From: Sindora glabra
Lineage: Eukaryota; Streptophyta; Magnoliopsida; Fabales; Fabaceae
Length of the DNA stretch: 64,000 nt
Assembly: GCA_020226215.1 (NCBI GenBank)
Contig: CM035235.1
Span: 6,461,151 to 6,525,150 of the forward strand
Direction: 5' to 3'
The position numbers and the translations under genes are program-made. Positions 1 through 12,352 of this stretch are shown piece after piece. The notes beneath the pieces were generated by a model, which made no database searches, was not told where the DNA came from, and saw only the letters and a program-made list of their open reading frames with translations. Position 1 is the stretch's first letter, and every line of letters starts with the position of its first letter.

Positions 1-42
1 ATTCTAAAAATTCATTTTCCCCCCAACTAAACAAGTCATAAG
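1..42. repeat. terminus of a small hAT-like fold-back element (partial)
   Basis: Read on the minus strand, this edge ends in GTTTAGTTGGGGGGAAAA followed by TTTTTAGAAT. The same pattern, with two bases fewer, occurs at 62,141-62,163 in another fold-back element. It sits where the LRR of the adjacent CC-NB-ARC gene should continue, so an insertion beginning here probably removed or displaced that LRR. The rest of the element lies left of the window. Confidence 0.45.
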
Positions 43-65
43 TATTTCCTCATTTTCTCAAAAAA

Positions 66-1670
66 TCAATTTGGAATTTCCAGAGAGTGATTATTAACTG
101 TAATCAAGTGTAGAAACTTAAGTACACAAAAATCTAACCCTTCAATTAGTTTTTGGATAATGCACTTGTGCATGATCCTTGGACACCATTCAAGCAAATC
201 TGTTGTTAGCCATTCTTTCAGCTTAAAGGCTTCTTTCATTATAAAAGCATATTCATTCCCAGATGCAATTAAGGTTGATACTTCATGAACAACCCCTTGC
301 ATTTTTACAAACTTCCCACCTCTGTCATCGTCATCTTCAAGCAGCAAACCAGAGGCTCTTAATGCTCTAATCCTTCTGTAGAGTCTGTTTTCTGCATGTT
401 CCCTGTCATTTATGTCTTTGAATATACCCAAACCCATTACATATTTCAACAAGTCCCCAACTAAAACTTCTGGTCCTACCACTCCACAAAGCAAGAATAG
501 GGCCTTTACTTCATCACTTTCCAGTTGGCTGTAACTGAACTCCAAAGCTGTATGAGTGACCTTATGCAAATCGTTGTTGTCAACTCTTGCTAACTTGCTT
601 AAGGCATCTTCCCAAATGGGAATCCCCTTATTTTTCAAAGCCCTTGCTACTGTGACTATGATAAACGGCAAACATGCACACTTCTTGGCCACTTCACTTG
701 CTATGTCTTGATAACTGTTGTCTTTAGCAAATTCTCCAGCCACGACTTCAAACAAGCACCATGCTTCTTGTTCACTTAAAACTTCAACTTCGAAATCCTT
801 CTGAGCTTCCATTTCATTTAAAACATCTTCATTTCTAGAGATCAGCAATACTTTGCAACCCAAGTGATGATCTCCAGAGATTATTTCTTTTTCCTCCGAG
901 TTAATATTTCTCAAATAAGGAATTCCTACTTCCTCCAGTTTAATTGGTGCGTGAATGTCATCCAATATGATAAGCACATTTTTTTGCTTGTTTATCCTTC
1001 CGCGCAATTTGTTTGCCCTGCCAACCACAGTTTCCTCAGTGAATTCTAAACCCAACTGACATGCAATCTCACTTTGAATTCTTTCAAGGTTCGGACTTTG
1101 AGTTACTGATAATTTAACCACTCTATCAAACAGATTACCACGCTGAGCCCTTCTGGCAACTCGTTCCACTAGGGTGCTCTTACCCACGCCGCCTGATCCA
1201 TAAACTCCAAGAATGCTTACTTCATGGTCAGCCAAAGCCTGCATAATCCCATTTATGATAGGCTTCCGTGATTCAAAGTTTATGAAACGGCTAGTGGTAG
1301 AAGCTCTTTCTGGAACAGTAACTCCATCAAACTTGCCATTTTCTAGCAAACCAGCAACTTGTTTTTCCAACTGCTTTGCTCTCTTACTCAGCTGATGTTT
1401 CGACCAGAAATTAGGAAATGAGCATTTGGTGCATCCTGCCTCCTCATGGAGAGAATCTTCAAAAAGTTGGCTTGCCTCTCTGGTGTCTTTATTGACCTTG
1501 CTCAACCAGCTCTGTACAGCGCCACGAATTTCTTTTCCATTTCCTTCTTCAGCTTCAACCAATTCTTCAATAAAACCCCTTCGAAGTTTGAGCTCCTCCA
1601 CTTTGTCCTTCAACTCCTTAAAATTGGCTTTGTATGACAATAAAATATCCAGTGCTTGGACAATCTTCAT
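66..1670 (-). CDS. CC-NB-ARC disease resistance protein without LRR (copy 1)
   Basis: An intracellular immune receptor fragment of the CNL class, closest in style to the RPS5/At4g27190 group. The start chosen is the ATG at 1,670; an acceptor-like CAG lies just upstream at 1,681-1,683, matching the left-arm copy, so the longer frame from 1,685 would begin in an intron. Residues 1-120 form the coiled-coil region without an EDVID motif. NB-ARC motifs follow in order: P-loop GSGGVGKST, kinase-2 VLIILDDI, RNBS-B GCKVLLISRNEDVL, a weak GLPL (ACLPFIIV), RNBS-D LFLLCGV and an MHD-position motif reading VKMQGVV. The frame stops at TGA 66-68, just where the right-arm copy shows the first LRR residues beyond the stop. 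About 534 aa against roughly 900-1,000 for full CNLs. It may be a CN-type protein or a recent pseudogene; a full-length receptor is excluded. Confidence 0.8.
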   Translation of the reverse strand: MKIVQALDILLSYKANFKELKDKVEELKLRRGFIEELVEAEEGNGKEIRGAVQSWLSKVNKDTREASQLFEDSLHEEAGCTKCSFPNFWSKHQLSKRAKQLEKQVAGLLENGKFDGVTVPERASTTSRFINFESRKPIINGIMQALADHEVSILGVYGSGGVGKSTLVERVARRAQRGNLFDRVVKLSVTQSPNLERIQSEIACQLGLEFTEETVVGRANKLRGRINKQKNVLIILDDIHAPIKLEEVGIPYLRNINSEEKEIISGDHHLGCKVLLISRNEDVLNEMEAQKDFEVEVLSEQEAWCLFEVVAGEFAKDNSYQDIASEVAKKCACLPFIIVTVARALKNKGIPIWEDALSKLARVDNNDLHKVTHTALEFSYSQLESDEVKALFLLCGVVGPEVLVGDLLKYVMGLGIFKDINDREHAENRLYRRIRALRASGLLLEDDDDRGGKFVKMQGVVHEVSTLIASGNEYAFIMKEAFKLKEWLTTDLLEWCPRIMHKCIIQKLIEGLDFCVLKFLHLITVNNHSLEIPN

Positions 1671-2210
1671 TCTTGTTACCTGCACCGAAAAGAAAAAAAA
1701 GAAAGGGGTGGAGGGGTAAGAATTGAAAGAGATATTACCCTTATTAAGGATAAGAGAAACTAAACTAGGGTAATGAAAAAAAAATTAGCAAGGGACACCA
1801 TTACCCTTCTACAAGATATCAACAAGAGTGTTTCTGCATTCTCGTTTGGACTTGGAGCTGAAAAGCAAGCAGAAACACACCGTAGCTATGCGTGGGAATC
1901 ATATAACTTGCAACTCTTTTTCTTTGTTTATATGATAAATAGCAAATTAAGGAGGCAATTCAGAATCAAGCCAAGCAAAATAAAACATGGAAGCAGAGTG
2001 CCTAACGTTATAGATGACAATCAAACAAGGCACGGCTCTTGCAGATATGAATACAACAAATGCACTTCCTCATATTTGGCTATTTGCTTCTTAGATTTTC
2101 ATATAGCAAATCAGAGTGAAAGCTGAATCTAGACTGCTAGGTGCTTCATGAAAGAGGCTAAAGTAAAGAAAATCTGGAACCAGAAACCAAACAAATTTAC
2201 AAAAAACCTT
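1671..2210 (-). promoter_or_regulatory. upstream leader of CNL copy 1, duplicated at 34,033-34,567
   Basis: This non-coding stretch matches 34,033-34,567 base for base over long runs, for example around the segment ACAAGATATCAACAAGAGTG. The same region in the left arm (11,885-12,343) reads as a non-coding 5' exon with introns. It therefore most likely holds 5'UTR exons and introns of the gene. Homology stops near 2,210, in an A-rich run. The exact promoter and TSS cannot be placed. Confidence 0.5.
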
Positions 2211-4989
2211 AAAGCAAAATGAATAATCAAAACACTTGTTAAAGAAGAACCTTTTTAAGTAAATCTTCCTAAGGAAATATAAGGAAGATTGAATAGAGGT
2301 AAACAAAGGGATGAAACTAAGAAGTGGCACTAAAATTTATGAGCAAACAAAAGCAGCATTATTAAAGGTTAAGAGAGAAAGGGCTAAGGTTAGGCACTAA
2401 GCAGTTGATAGTGGATTGAAATAAAGGTGAAGCTTTAGTTTTAGCTTTTTATAGTTTGGTTAAAAAATAACATTTTAAATACGGTTAGGAGAAAAAAATA
2501 AATACTTATTAAGCCAATCAAGTATGAACCTTCATGAGTAAGCAAGCATATACCCAAGCTCAACCATTCACACACAACATAATCAATTTAACCATCATTT
2601 TTGGACTTGCAATCTCAACTTAACCTTGCTAGCCATAAAAAATAAATAGTTTTGAGTAATTATTTATAGGTGGCCTAATTTTGATTAACTTATTAATATG
2701 CTAAACTCAAATTAATAATTTATAGAGTATGCCTAACTTATTCAAGGTAATGCCTAATTTGACTTAACCTATTTCCATTTTAGTTATAATCCCTTAATTT
2801 AATCATTCATTATTGTATATTATGAAAAAAAAGTATCATTGCAATGTCTTAGTGAGATTTGATTAATAAAATGTAGAAATTAATGGTATGGTTAAGAGTT
2901 AGGAGAGGAAGGGAAAGCAATAAGAGAAAATAGTAGGGGAGAGGTAAGAGCAAGGGTGTCCATAATTTGGTTAAGAATGATTGATATGAACTTTTTTAAC
3001 TGAATTAACTTTTTTGATTTTTCATTTTAATGATTTGATTTTAACAGCTAAAGTCAATTTTTAGTATTTTTAGGTGATTAGTATTGGTTTGAACATATTT
3101 TTTTAAATTAATTTTGTTATAATCATTCAACTAATTCATATTTAAGTCTTATTTTTTTTATAACATAAGAGTCTGACTATTTTACATTTGAACATTATTA
3201 AAAATTATCATGTATAACTATTTAATTATCAATATGAAAATATTATGTATGTTTAATAAATTTAGAATTTTCATATTTATCACGAGATATAAATATTATA
3301 TATATGTAATATTTACATCAATTATTAACGTTAAAATATAACATTAAAACAATAATTAACTTACAACAAATGTAAATTTATGTTTATAATAATTATTAAA
3401 CCTATAGCTATATTAAACAATATTTATTTTATATTACTAAAAGATAATACAATAGTAAAAAAAATAGAACATGGAAGGCTTTTTAAATTGCGAAAAAAGA
3501 ATATTTGAAATAAGTTTAGTTAGAAATGGTTAAGAGATTTCAAACCTTTTTTTAATAGCAAATGAATTTTTTTTTAAAAAAATATCTATTATAAACTAAT
3601 TCTGAATTTTAAGCGACTTTTAACTATCTAAATTTAATTTAATTTAGTCAACTTTTTATGGTTTGAATTTTTTCACCCAGCCCTAAGAAGAAAAATCGAG
3701 GGTTAAGTCATAATTTCTTTTTTTTTTTAATTTAGATGTCTAAAATTATATAAAGAATGATAATGGAGAGTTAAACCAAATATATAACTAACTAATATGT
3801 AATTTTGTAATTTTAATTTTTTTAAAAATTTAATTTATTGATGGATTCTTTTACAATTAAAAAGAACTTTTTAAAAGGATAAGTCTCTCTAAGTTTTTTC
3901 TATAAAATTTTTCATCTCTTTTAAAAAAAATTCTCTATAAAAAATGATATTGTAAGTCAATATACAATAATATTATAATTATTATTTAAAAGATTTATAA
4001 AAAATTATCATAAGTTAATATAATATGATCCTTATTTAATAAATTAATAATGACCCAATTTACATTTAAAATAAGAATATATTAAAATAAGAATGAATAT
4101 ATATCGGTAAATTAATAGGAGTGATAATTGTGAGGATTAATTATTATCATTAAGATCAAAAAGATAATTTTATATTTTTATTAGAATAAATTTCACAAGT
4201 ATAATATATATTTTTCACACACCAAGTATCTTTAAAAAATGTAAATAATATATTTTTATTTGATCGAATATAACAATGAAATATTGAGAATTTAAATATA
4301 AACATAAGTTAAGGATAAAATAGTGTTAAAATTATAAAGTAAGTAGATAACCTTTTAAAACTACCTAATTTGAAGAAATACAAAATAGTAGAGAGTGAAA
4401 GTAGAGTTTTCAAATGAGCCGGTTAGGTTAGTACGTGACCATCCATTAAATGAGCAAGATTGGGCTCATCCATTTTAGACACAAGCCTCCAATATGGAGG
4501 TTTAATTCAATCCTTACGGCTAGCAAGTAAATAGGTTAGTCGACAATTATTATTTTTTAAATTACGAGTTTTAAAAAAAAATTAACTTTTAAATAATAAA
4601 AAATTTAAAATCATAAAACACTATATATCCATTTATAAATAAGTCATAATACATTTTAAATTTATAAATAATATTAAAAAAATACTATAAATATAAAATA
4701 TAAGACATAAAATATTCATAAAATAATAATATCATCTATAAAATTTTCATAATATAACCTTATATAAAAATATATAAAAAAATTGAATATATATATTCAT
4801 ATAGATTAAGAGTTTGGACTTATGTAAAAATCAACATATGCATGCAAATTGGTCTGGCATTTTTATAGATTAACTTGAGTAGGTTGTAGGCATTGTTGGC
4901 TAGGCTGAATTCGTCTATGTTTTTTAGGATTGCCATTTTTCTTCAAAATTGTTGGGCTTTAACTTATTTCAACAGTTCTAAATAGAAGA
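2211..4989. other. AT-rich intergenic DNA, no gene seen
   Basis: No convincing coding frame. The DNA is rich in A/T runs. Around 4,400-4,940 there is a patch of higher complexity containing phrases such as GAGCCGGTTAGGTTAG and GGTTGTAGGCATTGTTGG, resembling the patch at 25,730-26,270 and probably an old dispersed repeat. Nothing else can be assigned. Confidence 0.5.
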
Positions 4990-5612
4990 ATTTGAAAAGT
5001 TAGTTGTAAATTTTATTTGGCATAACTAACTGATAGTTAATAAACTAATTAATTGTATTAGATGTGTTTAATAAAATAAGTTATTGAATTAGTTAAAAAA
5101 TATAAAATAACATGAAAGAATATATTAATATAAATAGTTATATCAATTAAATTAATTTACATTTATTTTAGGATCAAATTATATTAATATAATTAAATAT
5201 TTAAAATAAGAATATAATTACTTAAAATTTAATTAATTATGTTTATGATATTATATATTTTTATTTATTTTTTATTCAAATAAAAATATAATAGCCTAAA
5301 ACCTAATTAATTATATTTTATGACATTACTTTTTTTACTTAGTTATTTTTTATTTATTTGTATTGAATCAATGAAAATATATCAAATATTTATTTACATA
5401 ATTAGAGTATAAATTGTCGTTTAACTAAAAAAGAGAGAACAAATTTGAAAGTTACTAACTTCTAAGTTATTTTATGAAATTTATCAAATTAAACTTTTAA
5501 GTAAGTAACTTATAGTGTGCCAAACACATAAAGAAGTTAATTTATAACTTATTAGTTTATAACTTACTCTCTAAGTTAATAAGTTATAAACTAACTTATT
5601 GGTTGCATCAAA
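4990..5612. repeat. MITE related to the nested family at 35,910-37,710
   Basis: The left part repeats GATAGTTAATAAACTAATTA-type phrases. The right part reads TTTATAACTTATTAGTTTAT then AAGTTAATAAGTTATAAACT, ending near TTGGTTGCATCAAATACA. The same terminal grammar is seen in the three nested elements of the right arm (GATAAGTTAACT on the left, CAATAAGTTATAAGTTA on the right). Borders are approximate and the target duplication was not identified. Confidence 0.5.
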
Positions 5613-8600
5613 TACACACATAAACTCTCATTTTCTTCCATTCCTTATACAAAACTCCAAAAATAAAGAAAGAAAGAAAGGATATTCCATAACCTTTCTT
5701 CTCTTTTCCCTCTTTTCCATTTCCATTTATCCAAGTCAATATCTAACATGGTCAACAAGATTGGACAATTTGATTGCTAATCATTGTGTTAGTTAGTTTA
5801 AGTTAACCCAAAGAACAATTTTAATGGTCGAACCAATTTGAACCAATAAGAATCAACAAGAACCAAGAAAAATTAAAACATTAGTCAATCAAACTTTTTT
5901 TTTCAGATATGTTATCTTAATAAACTTATATGTGATTAAAAAATAAATTTAATACTTAATTAGTAAAAAGCTCACTAATTTACTTTATTTTAAAAAAATT
6001 TATATAAATTATGAGTTCAGATATACAGTATAAATGAACTATTATTTAAATTCTTTAACAAATTTTTAATTATAACATCATTCAATTCAACCATTGATTT
6101 AATTAATTGAACCAATCAAACCATAAGTAGATCAGTTTTTTTTTATTCATTGTCTGGTCAATTTTTTAAAACATTTTCAAACAAATTATAAGAGTATAAT
6201 GACAAGAAAATAAAAACTAAAAAATAAATAATTATTTGATGAGTATTGTAAAATAAGAATGCTTACTTCTTGAGAAATGGTCGTCATATTCGATAGCAAA
6301 GTCAGAATTTATCATTAAAAAAGGTCAAATATCAAAATTTTTATAGAATGTGTCCAATTATTAAATTTCTAGGAAGCTAATCTAAATTATTATATATAAA
6401 AATGAAGATATTAAAAATTTTGGGAAGCTCAAGCCCCCGCTTGCGTCATATCATCTGTCTCTAATCTCTAATTATAGTACATGATGGAATTTCTATTCCA
6501 CCACTAATGTGATGTTGAGAGGATTCACATTCTCTTTTTATGACATTTTTTTGTATTTTCCATAAAGTTCAAAATTAAGCTCATATTCATATATAATAGG
6601 ACACAAGTGCATATTATTGTATTATTTAGTTTAATCATGATTATATGTTTATTATGCTAAATTTTAATTTATTAAAATTTATTGTAGTCCTCTTGAAAAA
6701 TAATTTTTAATTATAATTTTGATATAAACTTAAAAGTAATTTATTTATTATTTATCATATAAGCATATTTTTATTATATTAAATTATTTAACATAAATTT
6801 TAATAAAACTAAATTGAATAAACATTTTGTTATTTTATGATAATAATAAATATAATTATCATTGATTAATCTAAAGACCGTAACAAAATCTAATGCCGCT
6901 TCCCTTCTCTTGAAGTTTGGTTCAGCTATCCTTTTTATCAAGACTCTAAGAAGCTAGTTGGTTGGAGGTGATAATAAAAAAAAGAAAGAGATTGTGTGGT
7001 TTCTCTTTTTTATTTTTATTTGATTAAAAAAATTCATTCTCTTTCTATATTTTTTTAATAGAATTATTTTAAATAAGAGAATAGTAATTACCCTTAATTT
7101 TTCATAATATTGATTCTCTCATTTTGAATTTTAAATTTATTATGTTCAATATAATGATAATAATGATGATAACAATAATTATTTACTATTATAAAATAAT
7201 AATAAAAATAAAAATAAAAATAATTATTAAATAATAGTTAATAATAGTAATAATAAAAATAATAAAATTAATTGAATAAAAATAAATAACCATATAATAA
7301 TTATTATAATAAAAATAATAAAATATTAATAATTAATATTAAATAATTATAAAAATAATAATATTATTAAATATAAAAAATTTAATAACATAAAAATAAT
7401 TAATATTATAAGAAAAGTAATAAGTATTAATAATAAAATAATAAATATAACAATTATTAATATTATTGAAATAATATTAATTGTTATTACCATATTAATG
7501 GTAATCAAAATAATAAAAGTACTAATTGAAATAATATTAATAATATATTAAAAATTAATATTAAATGATTAACAAAATTATAATATTAATAAATAAAATA
7601 AAAATAATAAGATAATAATTATAATAATTATATTAATAATTATTATAAATAAATTATTTTTTAATATAATAATTATTAATAAAATAAATGAAAAATATTT
7701 AATTCTTTTTTATTTAAACTAAATAAAATGAATAATTATGAAATTTTCATTCCTTTTCTTCCTATTTTGATTTATTAAATGCTTTTCCGTTCTTTAGAAT
7801 CAAACAGTCCCTATTCTTATTCATTGGGATTTAATTGCGGCGTCATTTGACTGGGGTTTGCTTTGTCCCACTTCAGGGAAATTGGGAAAGATTTACGAGA
7901 TCTTTTTATGAAATTCCCAGTTTTTATGTAAAATTTATAATCTTTTTATAATGATATAAGTTATCAAATATGATATTTTGTATAAATTTTATAATTTTTC
8001 ATAAATCTTGCAATATGAATAATAAAATCTGCATCATGAAAATTTCAAAAAATTTATGGAAATTTTATACAAAAGTTACAAAATTTTATAAAAAAATTGC
8101 AAAATTCATACCTATTACTTATTTCAAGGAAGTACCTAAGAATGGCATTTACACTAATTTCGATTTTTTTTGGTGAATATTCTAATTGAGGATTTTAGTA
8201 ATGTAGTATGAAAAATCCATTTTGTCACTTAAAAACTTATAGAAAGCCATGTTACAGGGAAAATTACAATACTTAACTTGGTGGCTGAATTTTGGTCCAT
8301 AAAGATTAAAAATTTGTAAATTAAATTTATAATTTTTTAAATTAAAAAATTAACGGGTCTCTCAACCATCTTTTGATATATACAAATGAATTTTAAATTT
8401 AAAAAGAGTCATTTTCATTTAAAAGAATTCTCCGTCAAAGTGGAGAAGGCCTAAAGGAAGGCAAGGATAGCATACAACAAATTTGAACTGCCCCATTTAA
8501 GAATATCAAAATAAATACTTAAATGTTTCAATTATAATATATATATTTTTGAATATAAGATGTGTTCTTAATTTCACCGAATAAACAGAAGATATTGGTT

Positions 8601-9106
8601 AATTTAACTTAATGGGACCTACATATATTAGGATTTGAAATTTTCAATCCTCACAACTTTAAAAATTGAAAAAAATTGGATTATCCATCGTTTAGAGACT
8701 GGAATTAAGATTTTGTGCCGAATACCAATTAATAATCTTATTAAGGAAACACATCACGTTGAAATTCTTAAACTATATAAAATTTTGACATTAGTTCTCA
8801 TAGTTTTTTTGATTATGTGATTTTTCATAAGGCCTTTAAAGAAGCATCAGATTAAAAACATCACTGCATATTGTTTCATCGCCTCATTTTTTCATATTAT
8901 TTCCAATTTATTTTTATGTTATCTTTTTCAGATGTAATTGAATTAGATTTATAAAATTTTAAGTAAATGCATAAAAATAAAAAAGTCTGAAATTATTTTT
9001 TTTTAAAAATTAACAGACCGACTTTCAGTAAGTCAAATGAAATCACCTTATTATTGAAATTTTATTTATTAGATTAAATTTGACATTAATTATTAAATTT
9101 CATAAA
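5613..9106. other. AT-rich intergenic DNA, no gene seen
   Basis: Short frames exist (such as 5,599-5,796 and 7,970-8,176) but they are K/I/N/F-rich and look like nothing known. It includes a long low-complexity block (7,140-7,725). No promoter, RNA gene or transposase was recognised. Confidence 0.5.
7140..7725. repeat. low-complexity AAT/ATA-rich block
   Basis: Almost 600 bases with nearly no G or C, built from irregular AATAATA, TAAAAATAA and AATTATTAA units. It is not a clean microsatellite. It could act as a flexible or matrix-attachment-like segment, but that is only inference. Confidence 0.7.
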
Positions 9107-9596
9107 ATTTAAGATTTTGATTTTAAGTTGTAAAAGCGGTGACATACCTTGTATGCAATTTTTTTCCTATATTTTATATTTCATATTTAATATACTCAAT
9201 TATTATCAAAACAGTAGCGATTGAACAAAAATAAGAAAAATCTGTAATAGTCAATGCTCTAGCAATGTAGTAGTATTTAATATCATTTTAAAAATTTAAC
9301 TTTTTATTATATTTAGAATTTGAATTTAGAATTTCATGTATGAGTTAAATGAATGATTATTACTATCATTATGAAAAAAATTTGTAGTACAAATATTAAA
9401 ATTATTGTATATTTTTTTCCACTAAAATTATTGTATATATAACATACAACTAAGGCCGGGCCACATACGTGGCATGGTCTTAACGGGCAGCTAACGGGAG
9501 CAATATTCAGATCCATCGATGCCTTTTGAATTTGTTACCATTTCTTCCGGTAACTAAAATGAGGAGATATAATATATGAGAAAAAAAAAGAAGATT

Positions 9597-9922
9597 TAGA
9601 ATGTGTTTAGGTATATTTTTATTTTTATATTTTTAAAAATTATTTTAAAATATATTTTTAAAAGTATTTTTTTCTTGAAAATTATTTTTAAATTGAAGAA
9701 AAATAAAAATTAGAAGATAATTAATATTGTAAATAAATATGTCATTTAATTATAAATTGACGTTCAAAATAAAAAGTAAATTTATAAAATAATTAAAAAT
9801 TATTTTTATTTTTAAGTTAGATATTTAAAGAATAATTTTTAAAAATATATTCTAAAAATAAAAAAGTAAATGAGTTCTTATATTTTTTAAAAAATAAAAA
9901 ACAAACAAACCCTCAATTTCCA
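9597..9922 (+). repeat. MITE, same family as 57,570-57,930
   Basis: It starts with GTGTTTAGGTATATTTTTAT and ends in a complementary AAAAAACAAACAAACCCT, forming a fold-back. The middle (TTAATATTGTAAATA, then CATTTAATTATAAA) is shared in inverted orientation with the element at 57,570-57,930. The right arm of the inverted duplication lacks it near 48,950, so it inserted after the duplication. No clean target duplication was seen. Confidence 0.65.
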
Positions 9923-11689
9923 TTTACGTGTGCGAGTGTGCGTGTTCATCACCTGCTTCTTTAATCGAGTTGCTAGTCAGCTGCCCAAAAATGAAAAAAA
10001 AAAATGCCGGTCCCTGTTATGTCTTCCCTATTACCTATAATATACTCGAATTTAATTAAAATTTACAACTAAAATCAAGTTAATATTAATCTCATCGTTT
10101 TTTTAAAGAGTGAAATTATTTTCACTACCACTTTGTGGATGTTGGAATTCATTAAATATAAAATTTGCATATTTATTAATTTATTTTTTAATAAGTTAAG
10201 AATTAAATTTTATAACCAATAATATTTTACATTGACAATAAATAAGGTTATATTTAATATAAGTAACTAATAAATTAATTAGTGATCCATATTTTAGTTC
10301 TTAATCATTAGTTTAACACTAATAAATTAATTAATTGTACTTAAAGTATTTGATAAAAATTAACTATTAAGTTAACTAAAAATTGAAAGTGACACAAAGG
10401 TTTAATTTATTTTATGAGAAAGTATTTTTATAAAAAGTTATTATTTGTATATATATCAATTATGGAGTTTATATTTGTGATTAAAAAAATCTATAATCAT
10501 AATAGTGGATAAAAGTAAATTATTTTTTAAAAAAGAAATTTTATTTTTTTTAAATTCTTTATATTTGATATTAAGTAAATAAAATATTTTTTTTTATATT
10601 TCAACATTTTGTAACTATATTTCACAAAAAATATTTTCCATTTAAATAAATGACAGAAAATTATGTTGTAAATAAATATATGAAGTAAATCAATACAAAT
10701 ATATATTTTAGGTCCAAATTATATTAATATAATTAAAATATTCAATATAATTATAATTACTTACATTTTATTAGTTATATTTTATGCCATTATATATTTA
10801 TTTACTCACTTTTATGTATAAGCTTTTTATTGCTTTCTAAAAATTTGAACTTAACAAAAATTTCCTACCATAAAGTTAAGCATTTTATTTTCTATTCTAC
10901 CCATTTTTCATTTTTGTTAAGAAAAAGAGAACGTAAAAACAACTAGGATTGATTAATTTGCCTAGACATTACCATAAGATTACTATCTAATTGCTGAATG
11001 TTTAATTTAAATTATAATTATTATTTAAAAAATAAATTTGTCACTATAATTTTATTAAAATACTAATGATTCCAAAATCTTTCAATCTTTTATTAATTAC
11101 AAAATGATATCTCTTATATTTAATATTTGATCTTTAAGATAAAATAACGATGTAATACCTTTAATATAAGCATTTTGAGGATTTCTATATGTTCGGTCCA
11201 TAATCACGTATTTATTGAAACCAGATACTAATCATCTAAAATATAATTATAAAGCATAATCAATTATAATATTCACAACAATGTATGACGGCCCAAAAAA
11301 AAAAATTAAAGATTCAAAATTCAAGTTCCATTTTAATAATAAATTAAGTTGGTCACATTAAAAATTAAAAATTAATTTTAGGTATGTTTGTTTTTAGAAA
11401 AAAAAAGAAAACAATTATTACTTATTAATATTGAATTTTTATTCAATCAATTTAAAGAAAATTTTAATTTGTATAAAATTTTATATAAAACAAGATGTGA
11501 TATTAATTAAAAATAATTGTGAAAATAATTACACGTATTTTTTAAGCCAATTTATAAAACCTCGTATTTAATTAAATAAAAATAAAAATTTCAGCAACTG
11601 TCTCCCTACGACATCGGTTTCACCGGCTACCTTTTTTTTTTTTTTTTTTAACTTTTAAAGAGATTAACCTTATTTGTACATTAAAAATT

Positions 11690-12343
11690 TGACTCCATAA
11701 GCTCAGTGGAACTCTGGAAGCACACTGTGACTTTCACTTTCATTTTCGTATTGCTTGGGTTTGTTTGGAATTCGCAGACTCTGTGAAAGAGAGTTAACGC
11801 CTTTGAGATTTTGTGTTCTCTATTTAGTGTTTCTTGCTTGAATCGAAAGAAAAAACAACAGAATAAATTGTTCGAGATTTGTCTGCTTTCTGGTTTCAGA
11901 CTTCCCTTTCTTCAGTTTCTTTCGCTAAGCACCTATCAATCTGCTATTTAGCATTCACTCTGGCTTACTATGAATATCTGAGAAGCAAGCATCAGGGAGT
12001 ACATCTGCTGCTTTCATATCTATAAGCGGTATGTTCTTTGATTTCCATCTAAAGCAATGCCCATTCTGCTGCGACTTTTATTTCTGTTTGCCCTAATTTC
12101 CTGTGCGTCATTTAAAGTTGCTATTTCTGAATAAAAGAAAGAGAAAAATAGAGTTGTTAGTTATCTGATTTTCATGCATATTGTCAGTGTGCTTCCTTTT
12201 GCTTTCAGCTTCAAGTTCAAACAACAAAGCAATAACATCTCTTATTGATATCTTGAAGGAGGGCAGCAATATCCCTTTCAATTCTTTTTTAGTTCCCTAA
12301 TTTAGTTTTTGTTTTATGTTTCGTTCTTTTTTGGTGAAATCAG
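11690..12343 (+). promoter_or_regulatory. 5' leader region of the left-arm CNL relic
   Basis: GC content rises relative to the flanks. A leader-like stretch from about 11,700 ends at AAGCG/GTATGT (12,029), a good donor. An acceptor-like TTTCAG lies near 12,208 and a second acceptor at 12,341-12,343 (AATCAG) directly before GTAGCAAGAATGG. The pattern is a non-coding 5' exon plus introns. Part of it (11,640-11,880) has no counterpart in the right arm, where a different segment (34,565-34,927) occupies the position. Confidence 0.45.
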
Positions 12344-12352
12344 GTAGCAAGA

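Noticed and set aside
864..1637. Plus-strand frames opposite CNL copy 1, repeated opposite the right-arm copy
   Set aside because: They recur at both copies only because the CNL sequence is duplicated; no independent motif.
7970..8820. Small frames of 60-70 codons in AT-rich DNA
   Set aside because: Composition is only that of A/T-rich codons (K, N, I, F, Y); no domain, start context or splice pattern.
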